Origin: Oceaniglobus ichthyenteri
GTDB lineage: Bacteria; Pseudomonadota; Alphaproteobacteria; Rhodobacterales; Rhodobacteraceae
Assembly: GCF_003057885.1 (NCBI RefSeq)
Contig: NZ_QAGK01000001.1
Span: 124,001 to 188,000, forward strand
Length of the DNA: 64,000 nucleotides
Direction of reading: 5' to 3'
Shown here: positions 53,968-64,000 of the stretch, in pieces
How the letters are laid out: the number at the start of each line of letters is the position of its first letter
How positions within the stretch are numbered: position 1 is the stretch's first letter
Program-made: the position numbers and the translations under genes
The notes under the pieces: generated by a model
The model's database searches: none
The model's input: the letters and a program-made list of their open reading frames with translations, nothing else
Told to the model about the DNA's origin: nothing

Positions 53968-55214
53968 TACCGCATCTCCTTACGGGCGTTATACACGTTC
54001 CAGATCAGGATCGGCGAAACCAACAGCATGATCACCATGGCGCTGGCGCTGCCCACGCCCCAATCATTGGCGCGAAACAGCTTATCGTACATGTAATTGG
54101 CCAAAACCTGAGTTTCCCACTGGCCGTTGGTCATGGCAAACACGATGTCGAACACTTTCAGAACAACGATGGTGATCGTTGTCCAAACCACCACGATGGT
54201 TGAGGCGATCTGTGGGATCTTGATTTTGAAAAACACCTGAAACGGCCCTGCCCCATCGACAATCGCCGCCTCAACGGTTTCTTCGGGAATACCGCGCAGC
54301 GCCGCCGATAAAATTACCATGGCAAACCCGGTTTGAATCCAGATCAGAACCACCATCAACAAGATCGAGTTCCAGAACGGAATGGTCAGCCATTGAATTG
54401 GCTCAGCCCCGCCCAGGGACAGATAAATCGCATTCATGATGCCGATCTGTTCCTGATCAATCGGGCGCGTGTCATACACCAGCTTCCAGATTACCGCAGC
54501 ACCGACAAACGAAATCGCCATCGGCATAAAAATCAGCGACTTGGCAATCGCGCCCCACCCGATCTTGTCCGTCAGTTGCGCGGCCAACAGGCCAAACATG
54601 GTGGAAAACGCCGGCACAATCAGCAGCCAAAGGAAATTGTTTTGCAACGCTTCCCAAAATTTCGGCTCGCTCGCCATCTGGCGGTAATTGTCCAGACCGA
54701 CAAACGCGCCGCCTGCGGCACGGTCGGTCAGGGATAGGCGCAATGTTTCAACAACCGGATAAGCCAGGTAAAGCCCCAAAGCCAAAAGCGCGGGCATCAG
54801 AAAAAGCCAAGGGCGGATCATATTGGCGCGATTGATGTTATGGCCTGCGTCGCCACCGATATTCCTGAGTAATACATAAAAGAAAAAAGCAAACACGACC
54901 GAAATAGTAAAGGACAGTATGACCCTATAGATGAATGCCCCACCAACCAGCATTTCTACCGAAATTTTGTTATAGACAATGGCAGAAAATACCTCAGGCA
55001 TCATCGGGACAGCCAAAAAAACCAACAACATAAAAAATAAAACTAGACCAAAGCCCAAAGCTTGTCGTATTCGAAAACTATTCCTTTCTTCTCGTCCCAT
55101 TTTAGTTGCTGGAAACAGCACCTTGTCCAAAAACTGATTGGAGAAATAATAATAGGCGATGCACCCGCCCACACCGATCACGATGGTCAAAAGACCCGCT
55201 ATTGCTGGATGCAT
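53967..55214 (-). CDS. aglF: Alpha-glucoside ABC permease AglF, with extra N-terminal helices
   Basis: A 415-residue MalF-type permease. The canonical part begins near residue 131 with MIRPWLFLMPALLALGLYLAYPVVETLRLSL and includes the EAA loop EAAIVDGAGPFQVFFKIKIPQIAST. Before it are a first helix (HPAIAGLLTIVIGVGGCIAYYYF) that I recall as normal for AglF, and two additional helices at about 53-72 and 88-116. Those two are encoded by a distinctly AT-rich stretch (about 38 % G+C by hand count over 54901-55080, against about 50 % in lines on either side). The ATG at 55214 has AGGGGGAAAG before it; the frame is open further upstream but without a site. Confidence 0.88.
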   Translation of the reverse strand: MHPAIAGLLTIVIGVGGCIAYYYFSNQFLDKVLFPATKMGREERNSFRIRQALGFGLVLFFMLLVFLAVPMMPEVFSAIVYNKISVEMLVGGAFIYRVILSFTISVVFAFFFYVLLRNIGGDAGHNINRANMIRPWLFLMPALLALGLYLAYPVVETLRLSLTDRAAGGAFVGLDNYRQMASEPKFWEALQNNFLWLLIVPAFSTMFGLLAAQLTDKIGWGAIAKSLIFMPMAISFVGAAVIWKLVYDTRPIDQEQIGIMNAIYLSLGGAEPIQWLTIPFWNSILLMVVLIWIQTGFAMVILSAALRGIPEETVEAAIVDGAGPFQVFFKIKIPQIASTIVVVWTTITIVVLKVFDIVFAMTNGQWETQVLANYMYDKLFRANDWGVGSASAMVIMLLVSPILIWNVYNARKEMR

Positions 55215-55269
55215 CTTTCCCCCTAAATGGCTGTTCTTGCAGACATTTGCGCCTGTGCTCAGATGAAAA

Positions 55270-55293
55270 CGGCCCCCGCATGAACGGGGGCCG
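55270..55293 (-). terminator. Hairpin with short U-run between aglE and aglF
   Basis: CGGCCCCCG and CGGGGGCCG form a 9-base perfect stem around a 6-base loop, followed on the minus strand by UUUU. It sits 12 bases after the aglE stop and looks like an attenuating terminator that lets only part of transcription pass to aglFGAK. Confidence 0.65.
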
Positions 55294-55305
55294 ATGCGGT
55301 TCACA

Positions 55306-56652
55306 TTACTTCAGGGCATCCCAGCTGTTCTGAATTTCATTGGCCACCTGTTCGGCGTCCTTGCCCCCGGCATAATCAACCATCCCGGTCCAGAATGAAC
55401 CGGCGCCAACGCCGCCCGGCATCAAATCCGATGCGTCAAAGCGAAACGTCGTGGCATCCAGCAAAACATCGTTCAGCGCCTTTTGTGTGGGATCGGCAAA
55501 CATATCGGTGTTTGCACCGGTATGCGGTGTCAGGAACCCCGACTGCGCCATCCACAATTCATGGGCCAAGGGCGTTTGCAGAAAGTCGATCAAAGCATGC
55601 GCTGCGGGGCTGTCTTTGGTGATCGCCCACAGGGTGCCGGCCCCCAGAACCGGCTTGCCCAGATCCTTGCTTTCATAGGCGGGCATATAGAAGAAATCGG
55701 CATCTTCGCCCACCATCGTGCCTTCGGGGAAAAACGCCGGAATAAAGCTGGCCTGGTGGTGCATGTAACACTGGGGTGGCGAGCTGAACAATCCTTTGGG
55801 GCTGTCGCGGAAATCGGTGCTCGCGACGGCACCGGCCCCTCCGGCCACAAAATCATCGTTGCGGGCGAAATATCCGAATTCTTCGATCGCGCCAATCACC
55901 GCAGGGTCATTGAATTTGATCTCGTTCGATACCCACTGATCGTAGACTGCGGGCTCTTGTGTGCGCAGCATCATGTCTTCGACCCAATCGGTCGCGGGCC
56001 AACCGGTTGCGCCGCCGCTGCCCAGCCCGATGCACCATGGCGTTTCGCCATCGGCAACGATCTGTTCGGTCAGCGCCTTTAGATCCTCCATGGATTCGGG
56101 CACTTCGTAACCGGCATCTTCAAAATTCTCGGGGCTGTACCAAACCAGAGATTTTACATCGACCTTATAGAAAAAGCCGAATAGATCGTCCTTGCCATCG
56201 GCCCCGGCATAGGTGCCCAGATCAACCCAGGATTGACCTGCGGCATAGTTTTCCTTGACCCAGGCGCCTGTGTCCTCACCCAAGGGTGTCAGAAAACCGC
56301 GCGCTGCCATTCCGCTGGCCAATCCGGGCTGTGGAAATACGGCGACGTTTGGCGCTGATCCGGCTTCGGCATCAACGACGATCTGCTGTTCGAAACTGTC
56401 CGATCCGGTATAGCGCACGTCAGCGCCGGTTGCATCGGCGAAATAGGAGAGCACGTTTTCAACAAAGGTTTGGTCTGGCCCCAGCCAGGGGCCGAACACG
56501 GTCAACTGTTCCCCCGACAAATCCATCGCTTCGATTTCTGACAAACTGTCCCAGCTGAAATCACCCTCGCCTTTGGCGAATGGCATCTCGGCCTGTGCCA
56601 TGCCAGCGGTCAGCGCAACTGTCGCCGCCCCCGCAAGAAGCATCTTGTTCAT
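55306..56652 (-). CDS. aglE: Alpha-glucoside-binding protein AglE
   Basis: A 448-residue periplasmic sugar-binding protein with signal peptide (MNKMLLAGAATVALTAGMAQA). Early mature features are LTVFGPWLGPDQTFVENVLSYFADATGADVRYTGSDSFEQQIVVDAEAGSAPNVAVFPQPG-type blocks, of which FGPWLGPDQ and TGSDSFEQQI are diagnostic of AglE. The ATG at 56652 with GGGAGGG upstream is chosen. It is the first gene of the agl operon, preceded by a LacI-type operator, and its message ends in a hairpin before aglF. Confidence 0.92.
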   Translation of the reverse strand: MNKMLLAGAATVALTAGMAQAEMPFAKGEGDFSWDSLSEIEAMDLSGEQLTVFGPWLGPDQTFVENVLSYFADATGADVRYTGSDSFEQQIVVDAEAGSAPNVAVFPQPGLASGMAARGFLTPLGEDTGAWVKENYAAGQSWVDLGTYAGADGKDDLFGFFYKVDVKSLVWYSPENFEDAGYEVPESMEDLKALTEQIVADGETPWCIGLGSGGATGWPATDWVEDMMLRTQEPAVYDQWVSNEIKFNDPAVIGAIEEFGYFARNDDFVAGGAGAVASTDFRDSPKGLFSSPPQCYMHHQASFIPAFFPEGTMVGEDADFFYMPAYESKDLGKPVLGAGTLWAITKDSPAAHALIDFLQTPLAHELWMAQSGFLTPHTGANTDMFADPTQKALNDVLLDATTFRFDASDLMPGGVGAGSFWTGMVDYAGGKDAEQVANEIQNSWDALK

Positions 56653-56717
56653 GGAAAATTCCCTCCCGAATTTTGCGCTGTTTGCGCGTTCCAATACTAT
56701 CTGCGCCGGATTCGTAC

Positions 56718-56729
56718 CAAAGCGCTTTG
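56718..56729. promoter_or_regulatory. LacI-type operator upstream of aglE
   Basis: CAAAGCGCTTTG is a perfect 12-base palindrome with the central CG of LacI/GalR-family sites. It lies about 65 bp before the aglE start, next to weak promoter-like elements on the minus strand. AglR encoded divergently is the likely binder. Confidence 0.7.
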
Positions 56730-56842
56730 AACTATTTTACGCTTGCCGATCATGTGGCCGCTGTCAATTCACTATACGATTTTTGGCAATAAATCCAACA
56801 GGTACTCCCATCTCTTATGCTGCAGTGCGGCAAGGGTCGGCT

Positions 56843-56871
56843 TTGACGCGCCGACAAACACTGGCTAGTGT
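56843..56871 (+). promoter_or_regulatory. Candidate aglR promoter
   Basis: TTGACG (56843-56848) and TAGTGT (56866-56871) are 17 bases apart. The -35 match is good and the -10 is weak. Transcription would start near 56878, immediately before the second AglR-like site. Confidence 0.45.
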
Positions 56872-56884
56872 CAGGAATGAATTG

Positions 56885-56896
56885 ATAGCGCTTTGA
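56885..56896. promoter_or_regulatory. Second LacI-type operator, before aglR
   Basis: ATAGCGCTTTGA shares AGCGCTTTGA with the site upstream of aglE and ends 12 bases before the aglR start codon. It suggests autoregulation of aglR and the glucosidase and glucokinase genes behind it. Confidence 0.6.
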
Positions 56897-56908
56897 ATAA
56901 ACAAAACA

Positions 56909-57958
56909 ATGAATCTCCGCCAACTCTCTGCCCTGCTGGGCCTGTCGCAAACCACGGTCAGCCGGGCCCTGAACGGATACCCCGAGGTGAGCGAGGCGAC
57001 GCGGCAACGGGTCGCACAGGCCGCGCGCGCCCATAATTACAGCCCCAACACACGCGCCAAAAGCCTGGCCACCGGGCGATCCATGGCCATTGCCCATGTG
57101 ATTCCCCTTTCGTCGCACCATGAAATGGTGAACCCGGTGTTCGCGGATTTCATTGCAGGGGCCGGCGAAGTTTACGCCAAAAATGGCTATGACATGATTT
57201 TGTCGATGACCGGGGACCGCGACGAATCCAAGGTGTATCGCGATATCCGGGCCAAAAATACCGTCGATGGCCTGATCATTCATGCGCCCCGGCTGCATGA
57301 TTCACGGCTGAAACTGCTTGAGGATCTGGGCCTGCCTTTTGTCGTTCACGGGCGGTTTGGCAACCAGACGGAAGGATATCACTGGCTGGATATGAACAAC
57401 CGCCGGGCGTTTGCCCGCGCCACGGGGTTTCTGGCCGAACTTGGACATCGCCGGATTGCTCTTTTGAACGGGCTTGAAGATATGGATTTTGCCGATCGTC
57501 GGCGCGATGGATATCTGACCGGACTTGCCAATCACGGCCTGTCACGCGATCCCTTTCTTATGGCTGCGCAGGAAATGACCGAATATCACGGATTTAGCGT
57601 GACCAAGACCTGGCTTGCCGCGCCCAGTCCGCCCACGGCCATTTTGCTGTCATCGATGATCCTGACCATGGGCGCGCGGCGCGCGGTTCACGAGGCGGGC
57701 CTGACGTTGGGGCGCGACATTTCAATCATCAGCCATGACGATGATCTGTCCTATTTCCGCAATGGCGATCCGGTGCCGGAGTTCACATCGCTCAGATCAC
57801 CGGTGCGCGATCACGGGCGGCGCGCGGCGCAAATGCTGTTGCGCGCAATTGCCACGCCTGACATGCCGCCCCAAAATCAACTGCTTGAGGCCGAATTACA
57901 CGTAGGTCTGTCGACCGGCCCCGCCCCACTGCCGTTTCGCCGTGTGAATAAAGGATAG
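56909..57958 (+). CDS. aglR: LacI-family regulator AglR
   Basis: A 349-residue LacI/GalR regulator. The N-terminal helix-turn-helix reads LRQLSALLGLSQTTVSRALNGYPEVSEATRQRV (about 3-35), followed by the hinge helix region and a periplasmic-binding-protein-like sugar domain. Divergent position, two matching operators, and the agl gene order identify it as AglR, the repressor relieved by alpha-glucosides. It is the first gene of a rightward run with the GH1 glucosidase (3 bp away) and glucokinase. Confidence 0.9.
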   Translation: MNLRQLSALLGLSQTTVSRALNGYPEVSEATRQRVAQAARAHNYSPNTRAKSLATGRSMAIAHVIPLSSHHEMVNPVFADFIAGAGEVYAKNGYDMILSMTGDRDESKVYRDIRAKNTVDGLIIHAPRLHDSRLKLLEDLGLPFVVHGRFGNQTEGYHWLDMNNRRAFARATGFLAELGHRRIALLNGLEDMDFADRRRDGYLTGLANHGLSRDPFLMAAQEMTEYHGFSVTKTWLAAPSPPTAILLSSMILTMGARRAVHEAGLTLGRDISIISHDDDLSYFRNGDPVPEFTSLRSPVRDHGRRAAQMLLRAIATPDMPPQNQLLEAELHVGLSTGPAPLPFRRVNKG

Positions 57959-57961
57959 AAA

Positions 57962-59284
57962 ATGCAATTCAAACGTTCCGATTTTCCCAAAGATTTCCTG
58001 TTCGGCGCCGCCACGTCCTCTTATCAGATCGAAGGTCATGCCATGGGGGGGGCGGGCCAAACACACTGGGATACCTTTGCCGCAACGCCCGGAAATGTGG
58101 TGGGGGCCGAAAATGGCGACCGGGCCTGCGACCATTACAACCGGATGGACGAAGATCTGGATCTGTTGAAGAATGGCAATTTCGATGTTTATCGGTTTTC
58201 CACCAGTTGGGCGCGCGTGATCCCCGAGGGGCGCGGCACCGTCAATCAAGAGGGGTTGGATTTTTACGACCGCTTGGTTGACGGGTTATTGGAACGGGGC
58301 CTGAAACCCGCCGCCACCCTGTATCATTGGGAATTGCCGGTGCAATTGGCCGATCTGGGCGGCTGGCGCAATCGCGACATTGCCAGTTGGTTTGGCGATT
58401 TCACCGAAGTGATCATGTCGCGCATCGGTGATCGTGTCTGGAGCGCCGCGCCGATCAACGAGCCGTGGTGTGTTGGCTGGTTGTCGCATTTTCTGGGCCA
58501 TCATGCGCCGGGGCTGCGCGACATCCGCGCAACCGCCCACGCCATGCATCACGTATTGCTGGCCCACGGAAAAGCCATCGAAACGATGCGCGGTCTGGGC
58601 ATGAATAACCTCGGCGCGGTGTGCAATTTCGAATATGCCACGCCCGTCGATGCCAGCCCCGAAGCGGCCAAGGCAGCCACGCTTTATGATGGATATTACA
58701 ACCGGTTTTTCCTGTCGGGGATGTTCAACAAATCCTATCCTACCGATGTGATGGAGGGGCTGGGCCCGCATATGCCAAAAGGCTGGCAGGATGATTTCGA
58801 CGCCATCGCGCAACCCGTTGATTGGTTGGGCATCAATTATTACACCCGCAAAATCATTGCCCCCAATTCCGGGCCCTGGCCCCATCATCACGAGGTGCAA
58901 GGCCACCTGCCCAAAACCCAGGTCGGATGGGAGATTTTTCCCGAGGGGCTGTATTCGTTTATCAAACGCGCCCACGAAGGGTATGCGCGCAACATTCCGA
59001 TCTATGTAACTGAAAACGGGCTGGCCAATGATGACAAACTGGTTAACGGCAAGGTCAACGATCAGGGTCGGATTGATTATCTGAACGCGCATCTGGCCAA
59101 AGTCAAACAGGCCTGCGATGAAGGCTTGCCGGTAAAGGGCTATTTCACCTGGTCATTGATGGACAATTACGAGTGGTCCTTGGGGTATGAACCGCGCTTT
59201 GGTCTTGTGCACGTTGATTTCGACAGCTTGCAGCGCACACCAAAAGCATCCTATCACGCCCTGACTGCCGCTTTGGCACGTTAA
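57962..59284 (+). CDS. GH1 beta-glucosidase
   Basis: A 440-residue family 1 glycoside hydrolase. It begins FPKDFLFGAATSSYQIEG. The acid/base is E167 in INEPWC and the nucleophile E351 in YVTENG; the terminal WSLMDNYEWSLGY block supports the call. There is no signal peptide, so it acts on imported or cytoplasmic beta-glucosides and releases glucose. AAGG lies upstream of the ATG, 3 bases after the aglR stop. Linking a beta-glucosidase to an alpha-glucoside regulator suggests the transporter or regulator has a broader range. Confidence 0.94.
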   Translation: MQFKRSDFPKDFLFGAATSSYQIEGHAMGGAGQTHWDTFAATPGNVVGAENGDRACDHYNRMDEDLDLLKNGNFDVYRFSTSWARVIPEGRGTVNQEGLDFYDRLVDGLLERGLKPAATLYHWELPVQLADLGGWRNRDIASWFGDFTEVIMSRIGDRVWSAAPINEPWCVGWLSHFLGHHAPGLRDIRATAHAMHHVLLAHGKAIETMRGLGMNNLGAVCNFEYATPVDASPEAAKAATLYDGYYNRFFLSGMFNKSYPTDVMEGLGPHMPKGWQDDFDAIAQPVDWLGINYYTRKIIAPNSGPWPHHHEVQGHLPKTQVGWEIFPEGLYSFIKRAHEGYARNIPIYVTENGLANDDKLVNGKVNDQGRIDYLNAHLAKVKQACDEGLPVKGYFTWSLMDNYEWSLGYEPRFGLVHVDFDSLQRTPKASYHALTAALAR

Positions 59285-59297
59285 TCACAGGTTGCAC

Positions 59298-60272
59298 ATG
59301 ACAACGTATTCCGCTGATACCCTGACCCTTGTTGCCGATATCGGTGGCACCAACACCCGTGTCGCCTTGGCCAAGGGCGCGCAAATCCTGCCCGAAACGG
59401 TGCAGCGGTTTCGAAATGCCACCTATGATGGGTTGGGTGCTGTGCTGCGTGAATATCTGACCGCACAAGGCAATCTGGATTGTGGGGGGGCCTGTGTTGC
59501 CGTAGCCGGCCCAGTGCACGATGGGCGCGCCACCCTGACAAACCTGGACTGGACGATTGACCGCGATACATTGATCAACGCGACAAAAGCCGAAAAAGTA
59601 TCCATTCTCAACGACTTGCAAGCCCAAGGTCATGCGCTGGGTCATCTTGATGAGGCGAACCTATGCTGTATTCTCAAGGGGCAGCCAGCGGGCGAACATG
59701 CTGCGAAACTGGTCATCGGGGTGGGCACCGGGTTTAACGCCGCCCCGGTGTATAACACTGAAACCGGCCGTTACGTGCCCCCCGCCGAGGCGGGCCATAC
59801 CAACCTGCCCATCTGCAGTGATGCAGACCTGCGCCTGTCGCGGTTTGTAAAGGCCGAACACGGCTTTGCCGCTGTCGAAGACGTTTTATCAGGACGCGGC
59901 ATCACCCATATTTACAGCTGGTTGTCGTGCGAAGCGGGCGCGCGCCGCGATCTGACCTCAACCGAAATCATGGATGCATTGGCACGGCGCAGCGATCCGA
60001 TTGCGGTGGAAACCGGTCGGGTGTTCACCCGGATGTTGGGCACCGTCGCGGGCAATCTGGCCCTGAACACGTTGCCCTTTGGCGGTGTTTATCTGGTGGG
60101 CGGCGTATCGCAGGCGATCACACCCTATCTGGAAGAATTCGGATTTGGCGCGGCGTTCCATGACAAGGGCCGTTTTGGCCCTTTCATGGAACAGTTCGCT
60201 GTCTCAGTGGTCGAAGATGATTACGCCGCGCTTACCGGATGTGCCGGCCATCTTCATTCTGTCGCTTTGTGA
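59298..60272 (+). CDS. glk: Glucokinase
   Basis: A 324-residue ROK-unrelated, Glk-type (hexokinase-fold) glucokinase that phosphorylates glucose with ATP. It starts with the phosphate-binding VADIGGTNTRVALA and includes AGPVHDGRATLTNLDW, VGVGTGFNAAPV, EAGHTNLP and GGVYLVGGVSQAI. The ATG at 59298 is preferred, with AGG near 59290; a TTG at 59292 is also in frame. It follows the GH1 gene by 13 bp and converts glucose released by both glucosidases to glucose-6-phosphate. Confidence 0.92.
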   Translation: MTTYSADTLTLVADIGGTNTRVALAKGAQILPETVQRFRNATYDGLGAVLREYLTAQGNLDCGGACVAVAGPVHDGRATLTNLDWTIDRDTLINATKAEKVSILNDLQAQGHALGHLDEANLCCILKGQPAGEHAAKLVIGVGTGFNAAPVYNTETGRYVPPAEAGHTNLPICSDADLRLSRFVKAEHGFAAVEDVLSGRGITHIYSWLSCEAGARRDLTSTEIMDALARRSDPIAVETGRVFTRMLGTVAGNLALNTLPFGGVYLVGGVSQAITPYLEEFGFGAAFHDKGRFGPFMEQFAVSVVEDDYAALTGCAGHLHSVAL

Positions 60273-60279
60273 CGGGCCT

Positions 60280-61899
60280 TTAGACATACGCCCCTTGCGG
60301 TGCAAAACTGGCTGAATCGGCGCGGTTCCACCGCTCAAGATACCCTTTGCCGCAATCTTCGCCGCGCAAAAGGAATCCTTCGGGAAGGTACGGGAAAACC
60401 TGTTGGCCGGTCACGGTTTCGCCACTGGCGTCGCGCTGCAAAAAGTGGTGCGGTAAAAATTTGCGAGGGTCGGAAAGCCCGGCCGCACCGGACATCTCGG
60501 CCAGTGCTTCCATCGTATTGCGGTGAAACATTTCAACGCGCTTGGCCTTGTCACTTACCACCAGTGCGCGCTGGCGCAGCGGGTCTTGGGTGGCCACGCC
60601 GACGGGGCAATGGTTGGTGTTGCACGCCTGTGCCTGAATGCACCCGATGGAAAACATGAAGCCCCGCGCCGAATTGGCCCAATCCGCGCCCAACGCAAAA
60701 GCCCGCGCAATATCAAACGCATGGATCAATTTGCCCGACGCCCCAATGCGGATCTCATCGCGCAACCCGGCGCCGCGCAACGTGTTGTGAACAAAGGTCA
60801 GACCCTCGGTCAGGGGCATTCCGATATGATTGCAAAACTCCAGCGGCGCGGCACCGGTGCCGCCCTCTTTGCCATCCACGACGATAAAATCGGGCCGTAT
60901 TCCCGTTTCGATCATCGCTTTTACCAGACACATGAATTCACGGCGGTGCCCCACACACAATTTGAAACCCACAGGTTTGCCACCAGACAAATCGCGCAAT
61001 TGCTGGATGAAATGGCATAATTCCAACGGGGTGGAAAACGCCGAATGCCCGGCCGGCGAAATACAATCTTCGCCCACTTTCACACCGCGCGCTTCGGCAA
61101 TTTCTTCGGTCACCTTGCTGCCGGGCAGAATACCGCCATGGCCGGGTTTTGCACCCTGTGACAATTTGATTTCGATCATCTTTACCTGATCGAGCGCCGC
61201 GTTTTCCGCAAACATTTCAGGGTTGAACGACCCGTCACTGTGGCGACAGCCAAAATAACCCGATCCGATTTCCCATATCAGATCGCCACCACCTTTTTTG
61301 TGATAACGTGAAATGCCGCCTTCGCCCGTATCATGGGCAAAACCGCCCGCCTTGGCGCCGTGATTCAGCGCCGAAATTGCATTGGCAGACAGGGAACCAA
61401 ACGACATCGCCGAGATGTTGTAAAGCGATGCATCATAGGGCTGCTGACACTTTGGCCCGCCAATGCGTACCCGGATATTGGGGTCATCAATATGGCACGG
61501 GTTCACCGAATGGGTCAGCCATTGATACCCCTGATCGTACACTTTCTGTTTGGTGCCAAAGGGGCGCGCCGCCACCTGGTTTTTGGCGCGTTGATACACA
61601 ATACTGCGTTCTTCGCGCGAAAAAGGCTCTTCTTCGTTGTCGCCTTCGATCAGATATTGGCGAATTTCCGGGCGGATTTGTTCAAAGAAATAACGGATTC
61701 GCCCCAAAACCGGATAGTTCCGCAATACCGCATGCTGGGTCTGAAACAGATCCCATATGCCCATCAACGTCGCGATGCCAAACACCACCACACCAATCCA
61801 CCCCCATGGCGTGATCGAGAGCCAGAAAAATGAAAGCAAAAGCAGCAAAATCGCCACGGCAAAGGTGGTAAAGCGGATCAGTTCTTTCAGTCGGTGCAT
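60280..61899 (-). CDS. Membrane-anchored glutamate-synthase-like FMN protein
   Basis: A 539-residue protein. Two N-terminal membrane helices (TTFAVAILLLLLSFFWL and WGWIGVVVFGIATLMGIW) are followed by a domain like the FMN-binding central barrel of glutamate synthase. Motifs are LSQGAKPGHGGILPG, VDGKEGGTGAAPLEF and an iron-sulfur-type cysteine run, CIQAQACNTNHCPVGVATQDP. It lacks the glutamine amidotransferase domain, so it cannot work as a complete GltB. The role of this stand-alone, membrane-tethered class is not established. It converges on glk with 7 bp between stops, and lies just downstream of pgm. Confidence 0.85.
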   Translation of the reverse strand: MHRLKELIRFTTFAVAILLLLLSFFWLSITPWGWIGVVVFGIATLMGIWDLFQTQHAVLRNYPVLGRIRYFFEQIRPEIRQYLIEGDNEEEPFSREERSIVYQRAKNQVAARPFGTKQKVYDQGYQWLTHSVNPCHIDDPNIRVRIGGPKCQQPYDASLYNISAMSFGSLSANAISALNHGAKAGGFAHDTGEGGISRYHKKGGGDLIWEIGSGYFGCRHSDGSFNPEMFAENAALDQVKMIEIKLSQGAKPGHGGILPGSKVTEEIAEARGVKVGEDCISPAGHSAFSTPLELCHFIQQLRDLSGGKPVGFKLCVGHRREFMCLVKAMIETGIRPDFIVVDGKEGGTGAAPLEFCNHIGMPLTEGLTFVHNTLRGAGLRDEIRIGASGKLIHAFDIARAFALGADWANSARGFMFSIGCIQAQACNTNHCPVGVATQDPLRQRALVVSDKAKRVEMFHRNTMEALAEMSGAAGLSDPRKFLPHHFLQRDASGETVTGQQVFPYLPEGFLLRGEDCGKGYLERWNRADSASFAPQGAYV

Positions 61900-61924
61900 A
61901 TCGGGGCCTTTATTCCTGTTCCGC

Positions 61925-64000
<2,076 letters not shown>

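Overview
The window looks like chromosomal DNA from an alphaproteobacterium of the Rhodobacteraceae (roseobacter group). The evidence is high G+C coding DNA, a CckA hybrid kinase gene next to recA, an alphaproteobacterial SOS box (GTTC-N7-GTTC) in front of recA, a Sinorhizobium-type agl operon, and Ugp and Dpp-type ABC importers. No rRNA, tRNA, CRISPR array, prophage or complete insertion sequence was seen. The only mobile-element trace is a decayed IS5-family transposase remnant beside recA.

Layout. 1-4.1 kb: start of a PAS protein, a membrane-anchored response regulator, an endonuclease/exonuclease/phosphatase-fold protein and a phospholipase D-family protein. 4.1-12.5 kb: tex, a small membrane protein, a TetR repressor, and a divergent cytochrome b561 / RND adaptor / RND pump operon with a TetR-like operator in the shared promoter region. 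12.6-20.9 kb: a long leftward cobalamin operon with a well-conserved cobalamin riboswitch at its head, then btuB, btuF, btuC, btuD, cbiZ, exbB, two exbD genes, tonB and a SAM methyltransferase. It has the parts needed to carry corrinoids across both membranes, energise the outer-membrane step, and open the nucleotide loop of imported corrinoids for remodelling.

21-26 kb: an amidase plus an Ssu/Tau-type ABC importer, whose binding-protein gene has lost its signal-peptide end, and a divergent YheO/DauR-like regulator. 26-29 kb: monofunctional catalase and an MFS transporter. 29.5-33.6 kb: ugpBAEC glycerol-3-phosphate importer. 33.8-41.3 kb: a Dpp/Opp-type importer (dual ATPase, binding protein, two permeases) divergent from an XRE-cupin regulator and a DadA/PuuB-like FAD oxidoreductase. 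The space between them holds an array of TTGAA/ATAATGAA half-sites.

41.4-48.9 kb: the IS5 remnant, then housekeeping genes recA, cckA, rsmB-like and guaB, and an HpcH/HpaI aldolase. 49-64 kb: a FemAB/GNAT-like protein, then sugar metabolism. The leftward aglEFGAK operon is divergent from aglR, a GH1 glucosidase and glucokinase; two LacI-type operators flank the two start regions. A membrane-anchored glutamate-synthase-like FMN protein, phosphoglucomutase and the end of malQ follow. Together these genes import alpha-glucosides, hydrolyse alpha- and beta-glucosides, phosphorylate glucose and link to glucose-1-phosphate and glucan metabolism.

The items most worth a second look are the B12 scavenging operon and its possible terminator-type expression platform, an AT-rich stretch in aglF that adds two membrane helices, the membrane-tethered response regulator, the decapitated binding-protein gene, and the hairpins that follow all three complete ABC binding-protein genes.
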